Source: Pseudonocardia terrae
GTDB taxonomy: Bacteria > Actinomycetota > Actinomycetes > Mycobacteriales > Pseudonocardiaceae
Direction of reading: 5' to 3'
Length of the DNA: 64,000 nucleotides
NCBI RefSeq assembly: GCF_021343995.1
Contig: NZ_JAJTTE010000004.1
Location: 160,750 to 224,749, forward strand
Shown: positions 26,183 to 33,289 of the stretch, in pieces
How the letters are laid out: the number at the start of each line of letters is the position of its first letter
Numbering within the stretch: the first letter of the stretch is position 1
Position numbers and translations under genes: made by a program
The notes under the pieces: generated by a model
Told to the model about the DNA's origin: nothing
What the model saw: the letters and a program-made list of their open reading frames with translations, nothing else
Database searches by the model: none

Positions 26183-27531
26183 CCATCACCCCCACCCCGG
26201 AATCGGCGCCCATCCGCTCGACCCGGCTCGGCGAGGCCCCTCCGGCGGACCTGCTCGACGCCGGCGAGAAGTTGTCGACCGACGAGCTGCGCGCCACCCA
26301 GCTGGAGCGGCTGCAGTGGACGCTGCACCACGCCTACGAGAACGTGCCGCACTACCGGCGCGCCTTCGACGCCGCGGGCGTGCACCCCGACGACTGCCGC
26401 GAGCTGTCCGACCTCGCGAAGTTCCCCACCACCAGCAAGGCCGACCTGCGGGAGAACTACCCGTTCGGGATGTTCGCGGTGCCGCAGGCCGAGGTCCGCC
26501 GCATCCACGCCTCCTCGGGCACCACGGGGCGGCCCACGGTCGTCGGGTACACCGAACGCGACATCGACACCTGGGCCGGGCTGATCGCCCGCTCCATCCG
26601 CGCCGCCGGCGGGCGCCCCGGGCACAAGGTGCACAACGCCTACGGCTACGGCCTGTTCACCGGCGGGCTCGGCGCGCACTACGGCATCGAGAAGCTCGGC
26701 GCCACCGCGATCCCGGTCTCCGGCGGGATGACCCCCCGCCAGATCCAGCTCATCGGCGACTTCCAGCCCGATGTGATCATGGTGACCCCGTCCTACATGC
26801 TCACCCTGCTCGACGAGTTCGAACGCCAGGGCATCGACCCCCGGACCAGCTCGCTGCGGGTCGGGATCTTCGGCGCCGAGCCCTGGACCGAGCAGATGCG
26901 CGCCGAGATCGAAGAGCGCATGGACATGCACGCCGTGGACATCTACGGCCTCTCCGAGGTCATGGGCCCGGGCGTCGCCCAGGAGTGCGTGGAGACCAAG
27001 GACGGGCTGCACATCTGGGAGGACCACTTCCTGCCCGAGGTCCTCGACCCCCTCGACGGCACCGTCCTGGCCGACGGCGAGGAAGGCGAACTCGTCTTCA
27101 CCTCGCTGACCAAGCAGGCCCTGCCGATCATCCGCTACCGCACCCGCGACCTGACCCGGCTGCTGCCCGGCACCGCACGGCCGTCGATGCGGCGCATGCA
27201 GAAGATCACCGGCCGCTCCGACGACATGATCATCCTGCGGGGGGTGAACCTGTTCCCCACCCAGATCGAGGAGATCGTGCTGCGCACCCCCGGGTTCGCC
27301 CCGCACTTCCAGCTCGAGCTGACCACCAAGGGCCGCATGGACGCGCTCACCGTCCGCGTCGAAGCGCGCGCCGACGCGCCCGCCGAACGCCGCCGGGCCG
27401 CCGCCGCCGAATTGATCAAGGCCGTCAAGGACACCATCGGCGTCTCGGTGACCTGCGACGTCGTCGACCCCGACACCCTCGAACGGTCCGTGGGCAAGCT
27501 GCAGCGACTCCTGGACCGCCGCACGAAGTGA
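26179..27531 (+). CDS. paaK: Phenylacetate-CoA ligase
   Basis: A 450-aa adenylate-forming enzyme that makes phenylacetyl-CoA from phenylacetate, ATP and CoA, the entry step of the pathway. The ATP-binding loop is ASSGTTGRPTVVG. NAYGYGLFTGGLGAHYG and RGVNLFPTQIEE are family hallmarks. Its ATG overlaps the paaZ stop as ATGA. It is the last gene of the operon. A small CCCCGCGGGG palindrome lies directly after the stop. Confidence 0.96.
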   Translation: MTITPTPESAPIRSTRLGEAPPADLLDAGEKLSTDELRATQLERLQWTLHHAYENVPHYRRAFDAAGVHPDDCRELSDLAKFPTTSKADLRENYPFGMFAVPQAEVRRIHASSGTTGRPTVVGYTERDIDTWAGLIARSIRAAGGRPGHKVHNAYGYGLFTGGLGAHYGIEKLGATAIPVSGGMTPRQIQLIGDFQPDVIMVTPSYMLTLLDEFERQGIDPRTSSLRVGIFGAEPWTEQMRAEIEERMDMHAVDIYGLSEVMGPGVAQECVETKDGLHIWEDHFLPEVLDPLDGTVLADGEEGELVFTSLTKQALPIIRYRTRDLTRLLPGTARPSMRRMQKITGRSDDMIILRGVNLFPTQIEEIVLRTPGFAPHFQLELTTKGRMDALTVRVEARADAPAERRRAAAAELIKAVKDTIGVSVTCDVVDPDTLERSVGKLQRLLDRRTK

Positions 27532-27580
27532 ACCCCGCGGGGCCGACCACGGACGGGGACGGCCCTCGGCGTCCAGGAGA

Positions 27581-28573
27581 TCAGGGGAGCAGCGCCGCGG
27601 CGCGGGCGGCGCCGCGGTAGACCCCGGCCCGGACACCGTTGCGGGTGGCCCGCAGCCGGGCCCGGCCCGTGGTGCCGCTCCCGTGCCAGCCCAGCAGCGC
27701 CTGGCCCCACCGGGTGCAGGCCAACCGCGCGGGGCCGGCGGTCAGCGCCCTCTCCGCCCAACGGTCGGCGATGTCGTCGAACCCGTCCCGGTACGCGAAG
27801 ACCGCGGGCTGGACGTACGCGAGGCCCGAGGGCAGCCGGGTCATCAACGGCGCGTACTCGGTCAGCAGCCTGTCCAACGCGGCGTAGCGGGCGGCACGGT
27901 TCGAGCTGATGCTCCCGGTCCGCATCAGCCGCATGTCGACCAGGTACCGGCGGAGGCCCCAGAACAGCGGGGTCGACGACCGGGTGGCGATCCGCAGCCA
28001 CATCTCCTGGTCGACCGCGCTCGTGAGAGCGGTGTCGAACACCCCGACCTCGTCGAAACAGCTGCGCCGCACCAGGAGCGAGCTGCCGTTGTGGGCGGGG
28101 TTGTTCTCCGCGAGGAAGCGGTCCATGTCGCAGACCCCGGCCGGCTGCCACCGCGGACCGACGACCCGCCCGTTCTCCAGCATCACCCGGGTGTGGCAGA
28201 AGGTGGCGCCGACCCGGGGGCCGGCGGTCCGCATGACCTGCAGCTGCCGGCGTAGGAACTGCGGGTGCCAGCGATCGTCGCCGTCGAGGAACGCGACGAA
28301 CGGCGCCGACGTCTCGACGATGCCGAGGTTGCGTGCCGCGCCGGACCCGGCGTTGGCGGTGGAGATCAACCGGATGCGCGAATCGAACGCCGCACGCGCG
28401 CGCACGATGTCGGCGGTGTCATCGGTGGAGCCGTCGTCGATCACGACGTACTCGAGGCGACCCTCCGTCTGCCGCAGCACGGAGTCGACTGCCTCCCCGA
28501 TCCACGGACCGACGTTGTAGGCGGGCGTGATCACCGAGACCATCGGCGTGCTCGCCGGGAGCGAAGGGCTCAT
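27581..28573 (-). CDS. Glycosyltransferase family 2 protein
   Basis: A 330-aa GT-A-fold transferase: VSVITPAYNVGPWIGEAVDSV, DDGSTDDT, the DxD-like FLDGDDRWHP, and a later EMWLRIA segment. It has no membrane helix. The likely product is a surface polysaccharide or glycolipid. The start is taken at the ATG at 28573. It lacks a Shine-Dalgarno sequence and is preceded at once by a perfect 9-bp hairpin, so a leaderless or structured start is possible. MVSV at 28543 is an alternative. It stands alone and convergent with paaK, and its AT-richer upstream region hints at separate origin. Confidence 0.88.
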   Translation of the reverse strand: MSPSLPASTPMVSVITPAYNVGPWIGEAVDSVLRQTEGRLEYVVIDDGSTDDTADIVRARAAFDSRIRLISTANAGSGAARNLGIVETSAPFVAFLDGDDRWHPQFLRRQLQVMRTAGPRVGATFCHTRVMLENGRVVGPRWQPAGVCDMDRFLAENNPAHNGSSLLVRRSCFDEVGVFDTALTSAVDQEMWLRIATRSSTPLFWGLRRYLVDMRLMRTGSISSNRAARYAALDRLLTEYAPLMTRLPSGLAYVQPAVFAYRDGFDDIADRWAERALTAGPARLACTRWGQALLGWHGSGTTGRARLRATRNGVRAGVYRGAARAAALLP

Positions 28574-28594
28574 ATCGGATCCAACGATCCGATA
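28573..28594. promoter_or_regulatory. 9-bp dyad abutting the glycosyltransferase start codon
   Basis: TATCGGATC (28573-28581) and GATCCGATA (28586-28594) are perfect complements around a 4-nt loop, and the A of the ATG is the last base of the stem. It could be an operator or an mRNA hairpin that controls initiation. Confidence 0.45.
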
Positions 28595-28708
28595 CGGCAC
28601 GCAACGTTCCCCCTGCAGAGTGGAATGGGGCTTTACCGACAATGGCGAGTTCTCGGCGTTCACAGAAATGATCATCGACAACTTCTGCGGTGTTTGCCCC
28701 TTCTACGA

Positions 28709-29239
28709 CTATCCGGATCCGTCGCCGATCGGGCGGTCCCAGGTGCGGTCGGCGTGCCGCACGGCGTCGACGATCCCCTGGTAGCCCGTGCACCGGCACA
28801 GATGGCCGGACACGACGGTCCGGATCTCGCCGTCGTCGACGCCGTGGCGCTCGGCGAGCAGGTGGTGGACGGTCATCACCAGCCCGGGGGTGCAGAACCC
28901 GCACTGCAGGGCGTGGTGGTCGGTGAAGGCCTGCTGGATCGGGTGGAGCGGCTCGTCCGGCGCCGCCAGTCCCTCGACCGTCCGGACCTCGGTCCCGTCC
29001 GCCTGGACCGCGAGCAGCAGACACGCGCGGACCGCCTCGCCGTCGACCTCGACGGTGCAGGCACCGCACACGCCCTGCTCGCAGGCGACGTGCGTCCCGG
29101 TCAGCCCGAGCTCGTCACGGAGGGCGTCGGCCAGCGACGTCCGGGGCTCCACGGTCATCCGGGACGGCCGGTCGTTCACCGTCAACGCGACGGTGATCGG
29201 GTCCGCCGCACGGCGGACGAGCGGATCGTCAGGCGACAC
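28709..29239 (-). CDS. Molybdenum hydroxylase, 2Fe-2S small subunit
   Basis: A 176-aa subunit with two 2Fe-2S clusters. The plant-type N-terminal cluster is ACEQGVCGACTVEV. The C-terminal helical cluster has LQCGFCTPG and GHLCRCTGYQGI. It moves electrons from the molybdopterin site of the large subunit to FAD of the medium subunit. The GTG start lies 11 nt inside the end of the medium-subunit gene. Last gene of a large-medium-small operon. Confidence 0.94.
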   Translation of the reverse strand: MSPDDPLVRRAADPITVALTVNDRPSRMTVEPRTSLADALRDELGLTGTHVACEQGVCGACTVEVDGEAVRACLLLAVQADGTEVRTVEGLAAPDEPLHPIQQAFTDHHALQCGFCTPGLVMTVHHLLAERHGVDDGEIRTVVSGHLCRCTGYQGIVDAVRHADRTWDRPIGDGSG

Positions 29240-30092
29240 CGGCGATCTCCGTGTCCGGCCGGAGCACCTGCTCCAGCGCGCGGCGGACGAGGGTGCGCAC
29301 GAGCACCCGACGATGGACGGCGGTCGTGCGGTCGTCGTCGGCGGGATCGCACTCGCGGGCCGCGAGCTCGGCGATCTCCTGGGCGAGACCGCGGCCCCCG
29401 GCCCCGCGCAGGTCGGCGACGGGGACCGACCAGGGCACGTCGTGCACGCCGGCGCAAGCCACGCGCAGTGCCTCGACGACGCCGGCCCGGACGCACGCCA
29501 CCACCCCGACCCCGACGAGGGGGAGGTCGCCGGGGCGCCTGCCGAACTCCAGCCACGCGCTCCGGGTGTCCTCGGTGTCGAGCGGGAACGTCGCGGCGAC
29601 GGCGAGTTCGTCGGCCGCCAGCGCCGTCCGTCCCGGGCCGCGGTACAGCTCCGCCGCGTCGACGGTCCGGCTGCCTGCGGTCGAGCGGACCTCCAGCGCT
29701 CCACCGGTGACGAGCAGCACCGTGGGGAGCTCGGCCGCCGGATCGGCGAAGCAGAGGCTACCGACCACCGTTCCGCGGGAGCGGGTGCCGGGGTTGCCTA
29801 CCCACGGCAGGGCGGCGTCGAGCAGGCCCGTTCCGGAGCCGGTGCAGAGCACCGCGGCCTGCCGGACCGTGGCGCCGAGACGCTGTCCGTCGCCGGTCGT
29901 GGTGCGCGTGCTCAGCTCGGCCACGCGGTTGACGTCGACGAGGAGGTCGGGCCGGGCCCGGCGCGACGCCATCTGCGGCAGCAGGCTCTGTCCGCCCGCG
30001 AGGACCCGGGCGGACGCGCCGCGCCCGGCCAGGAGGCCGAGCGCCTCGTCGATCGTGGACGGGCACGCGTAGTCGAAGGGCGCGGGCTTCAC
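29229..30092 (-). CDS. Molybdenum hydroxylase, FAD-binding medium subunit
   Basis: A 287-aa CoxM-type subunit with the FAD loop AGGQSLLPQMASRR (about 32-45), the second loop VGNPGTRSRGTVVGSLCFAD and the C-terminal CO-dehydrogenase flavoprotein domain. It follows the large-subunit gene by 4 nt. Confidence 0.94.
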   Translation of the reverse strand: MKPAPFDYACPSTIDEALGLLAGRGASARVLAGGQSLLPQMASRRARPDLLVDVNRVAELSTRTTTGDGQRLGATVRQAAVLCTGSGTGLLDAALPWVGNPGTRSRGTVVGSLCFADPAAELPTVLLVTGGALEVRSTAGSRTVDAAELYRGPGRTALAADELAVAATFPLDTEDTRSAWLEFGRRPGDLPLVGVGVVACVRAGVVEALRVACAGVHDVPWSVPVADLRGAGGRGLAQEIAELAARECDPADDDRTTAVHRRVLVRTLVRRALEQVLRPDTEIAGVA

Positions 30093-30096
30093 CGGC

Positions 30097-32442
30097 TCAC
30101 TCCTCGGTGGCCACGAGTTCGTGCGGGTGGATCGGGGTGTGCGTCACGGTGATCCCGAGCGGGGCGACCGCGGCGGCGACGGCGCAGGCGACCGCTCCCG
30201 GAGTCGCGATCATGGCCGACTCGCCCATGCCCTTGATGCCGCCGCGGGTGTGCGGCGCGGGTGACTCCAGGTGCTCGAGGGCGATCCGGGGCAGGCAGCG
30301 GGCGGTCGGCAGGAGGTAGTCGGTGAACGAGGTGGCGTGTGGGGATCCGTCGGCGCCGTAGCCGGCGTCCTCGTAGAGGGCCGCACCCACGCCCTGGGCG
30401 AACGCGCCGAGCGTCTGGCCGTCCACGATCATCGGGTTGATCACGGTCCCGCAGTCCTCCACCACCGCGGCGTCGACCACGTCGACCCGCCCGGTCCCGG
30501 GATCCACCTCGACGACCACGGCGACGCACCCGTTCGAGTAGGTGGCGGGCGGGTCGTAGAAGGCGGTGGCGGTGAGGTCCGGCTCCGGCAACGCCGCGCG
30601 GACGGCGGGGTCCACGACCGCCGCGGTGGCGATCTCGGCCAGCCCGACCGAGCCGGAGGGCGCGACCGCCCGGCCGTCGCGGAAGGAGATGTCCGCCGGA
30701 TCCGCGTCGAGCAGGTGACCGGCCACGAGCGCGAGCTTGGCGGCGAGCCGCTCCGTCGCGTGCAGCAGTGCCCCGCCGATCACGGTCGCGACGCGGCTCG
30801 CGCGGGTGCCCGCGGTGCTCAGCGGGGTACCGGCGGTGTCGCCGGTGACGACCCGGACCCGCCGCGGGTCGCACGTCAGCACCGACGCGACGATCTGGGC
30901 CAGGGTCGTGGTGTGGCCCTGCCCCTGCGACGGGGTGCCGACGACCGCGGTGACCGCCCCGGACGCGGCCATCTCGACCCGGACCGAGTCGTGCGAGGCG
31001 AACGACCAGGAGGACTCCGCCGCCCCCGCGGACCCCCAGCCCGAGGGCTCGACGTACGGGCTGATCCCGAACCCGCGGTAGCGCCCGTCGGCGGTCGGCC
31101 CGGGGACCACGTTCGCGGCATCGACCAGCTTCGCCGCCCGCTCGAGCGTGGCGAGGTGGCTGCCGCTGTCGTAGGTCATGCCGGTGGGCGTCGTGTAGGG
31201 CAGGTCGGCCGGCCGGACGAGGTTCTGCCTGCGCAGATCCACCGGGTCGCGGCCGAGCAGCCGGGCGGCCCGGTCGATCAGCAGCTCCCGGGCGGTGTGC
31301 CCGCTCGTCCAGCCCACCCCTCGGTACGGGGCGATGGGCACCTTGGTGGTGAGCACGGAACGCACCTGCCAGCCCGTCTCCGGGATGCGGTACGCGCCGG
31401 GCAGCAGGCCCGCGGCGAGGTAGGCCTCGATCAGGGCGCTGGCGGAGTTGAAGGAGTAGGCCCCGGCGTCGCCGAGCACGTCGCAGCGCAGGGCGCGGAA
31501 CGTGCCGTCGCCGTCGAGCGCGAGCGCCAGCTCGACGCGTTGCGCCTTGCCGTGCGGCCCTGCGACCAGGTTCTCCCGGCGGTCCTCCACCCACAGGACC
31601 GGGCGACCGGCCGCGCGGGCGGCCAGCGCCACGGCGATCTCCTCCGGCGACGCCGGGATCTTCTGCCCGAACCCGCCCCCGACGTCGTCGACGAGCACCC
31701 GGACCGCGGCGACGTCCATGCCGAGACAGGTCGCGATCTTCCGCTGGAGCAGGTGCGGGGACTGGGTGGAGCACCGCACGGTCAGCGTGTCGGCCACCGG
31801 GTCGAACGTGGCCGAACACGCGCGGCCCTCCATCGGTGCGGCCGTGAGCCTGCCGGTGGTGAACGTCCCGGACACGACGTGGTCCGCTGCGGCGAAAGCC
31901 GCCTCGAGACCCGGGGTCGCGCGCCGGCCGCGGTACACCTCGTTGCTGCTCAGAGCGGGGTCGAGAGGCGGGAGCAGCAGCGCCGCCTCCGGGTCGACGA
32001 CGGGCGGGAGCGCCGTGTAGCGGACCTCGACCCGTTCGGCGGCGTCCTCGGCCAGGGCCCGGCTCTCGGCCAGCACCATCGCGACGGCCTCGCCCACGAA
32101 CCGCACGCGCTCCCCCGCGAGCGCGGGCTGCGGGGTCTTGACCAGGCCGGGAACGGTGCATGCGTCGACCAGCGAGGCGTGGGGCAGGTCGGCCGCCGTC
32201 AGGACGGAGACCACGCCGGACGCCGACCGCGCCCCCGTGACGTCGATGTCCTCGATCAACGCGTGGGGGTGGGGCGAGCGGACGAAGGCGACGTGGAGAC
32301 AGCGCGGCGGTGGGGTGTCGGCGGTGAACCTCCCGCGTCCGCGCAGGAGCCGGCCGTCCTCGAACCGTGGGAGGCGCGCCCCCAACGAGGAGTTCGCGTC
32401 CGCATCGCGCACCACGATCACCCGCCGTCCTCGGCCGATCAC
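30097..32442 (-). CDS. Molybdenum hydroxylase, molybdopterin-binding large subunit (xanthine dehydrogenase family)
   Basis: A 781-aa subunit with the cofactor motifs DDVGGGFGQK, GTPSQGQGHTTTLAQ and the catalytic-glutamate segment GGIKGMGESAM. At the active-site loop it has APYRGVGW, not the AYxCSFR of form-I CO dehydrogenase, so CO oxidation is unlikely. A heterocycle or aldehyde substrate is more probable. The GTG at 32442 is uncertain: GTGs at 32421 or 32415, behind GAGGACGG, would remove 7-9 residues. Cytoplasmic; first gene of the operon. Confidence 0.93.
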   Translation of the reverse strand: MIGRGRRVIVVRDADANSSLGARLPRFEDGRLLRGRGRFTADTPPPRCLHVAFVRSPHPHALIEDIDVTGARSASGVVSVLTAADLPHASLVDACTVPGLVKTPQPALAGERVRFVGEAVAMVLAESRALAEDAAERVEVRYTALPPVVDPEAALLLPPLDPALSSNEVYRGRRATPGLEAAFAAADHVVSGTFTTGRLTAAPMEGRACSATFDPVADTLTVRCSTQSPHLLQRKIATCLGMDVAAVRVLVDDVGGGFGQKIPASPEEIAVALAARAAGRPVLWVEDRRENLVAGPHGKAQRVELALALDGDGTFRALRCDVLGDAGAYSFNSASALIEAYLAAGLLPGAYRIPETGWQVRSVLTTKVPIAPYRGVGWTSGHTARELLIDRAARLLGRDPVDLRRQNLVRPADLPYTTPTGMTYDSGSHLATLERAAKLVDAANVVPGPTADGRYRGFGISPYVEPSGWGSAGAAESSWSFASHDSVRVEMAASGAVTAVVGTPSQGQGHTTTLAQIVASVLTCDPRRVRVVTGDTAGTPLSTAGTRASRVATVIGGALLHATERLAAKLALVAGHLLDADPADISFRDGRAVAPSGSVGLAEIATAAVVDPAVRAALPEPDLTATAFYDPPATYSNGCVAVVVEVDPGTGRVDVVDAAVVEDCGTVINPMIVDGQTLGAFAQGVGAALYEDAGYGADGSPHATSFTDYLLPTARCLPRIALEHLESPAPHTRGGIKGMGESAMIATPGAVACAVAAAVAPLGITVTHTPIHPHELVATEE

Positions 32443-32569
32443 TCCCCACCCGTCGTGCTGCCGGTCCCATGCCTAGCACCGCTCGGTGGTGCACCGACAG
32501 GGCCGCGCGACCGATGAGTTCGGGGCGCGCGGCCGGTCTGCCCGGTAAGAGCCCGATTACGGAGGAGCC

Positions 32570-33256
32570 ATGACCGCATCCGCACTGCCGCCCGTCGTCG
32601 ACGCCGCGACCTGGGAGAAGGAGCTCGCCGCGCTGCGTGTACGGGAGAAGGCTGCGACCAGGGAGCTCGACGCCATCGCCGCCCAGCGACGGCGGCTGCC
32701 GATGGTCGAGATGCCCGACCACGTCCTGGAGGGCGAGGACGGCCCGGTCCGGCTCGTCGACGTCTTCGGCGACGCCCCGCAGCTGATCGTCTACCACCAC
32801 ATGTGGCACGACGGTGCGGAGTGGCAGTGCGGCGGCTGCACCGGCTTCACCTCGCAGTTCACCCGCCTCCAGGGCCTCGCGAAGTTCGACGCCCGCTTCG
32901 TGATCGTCACCCAGGGCCCGATCGACGAGGCCCTCGCCTACAAGCGCCGGGTCGGCAACACCATGACCTGGTACTCGACGGCGAACAGCCCGTTCGGCTC
33001 GGACGTCGGGGCCCCGCCCGGCGGCGGTTTCGCGGTCAACGTGTTCCTCCGCGACGGCGACACCGTCTACCGGACCTGGCACACCGACGGCCGCGGCACC
33101 GAGCAGCTGAGCTACCTGTTCGGCCTGGTCGACCTGCTGCCGTACGGCCGGCAGGAGGTGTGGCAGGACTCGCCGGAGGGGTGGCCGCAGGGCCCGACCT
33201 ACAGCCGCTGGCCCGGACCGGAGGAGATCGCGGCGGCCTACGGCCCCACCCTCTGA
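32570..33256 (+). CDS. DUF899 family thioredoxin-fold protein
   Basis: A 228-aa member of the DUF899 family. It has the usual EKELAALRVREKAATRELD start helix, LIVYHHMWHDGAEWQCGGCTGF (CGGC in the thioredoxin-like position) and a YSRWPGPEEIAAAYG end. The role is unknown; relatives are often near redox enzymes. The ATG follows GGAGGAGCC. It is divergent from the molybdenum hydroxylase operon. Confidence 0.9.
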   Translation: MTASALPPVVDAATWEKELAALRVREKAATRELDAIAAQRRRLPMVEMPDHVLEGEDGPVRLVDVFGDAPQLIVYHHMWHDGAEWQCGGCTGFTSQFTRLQGLAKFDARFVIVTQGPIDEALAYKRRVGNTMTWYSTANSPFGSDVGAPPGGGFAVNVFLRDGDTVYRTWHTDGRGTEQLSYLFGLVDLLPYGRQEVWQDSPEGWPQGPTYSRWPGPEEIAAAYGPTL

Positions 33257-33289
33257 GCCGCGCCCGGGTCGCCGTGCCGGCCCGGGTGC

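Noticed and set aside
28709..32442. Carbon monoxide dehydrogenase (coxMSL)
   Set aside because: The large subunit lacks the AYxCSFR active-site loop of form-I CO dehydrogenase, and the gene order and accessory genes do not match.
30089..33082. 997-codon minus-strand ORF over the molybdenum hydroxylase large subunit
   Set aside because: It runs out of phase with the true large-subunit frame and across a divergent promoter; no motif is found.
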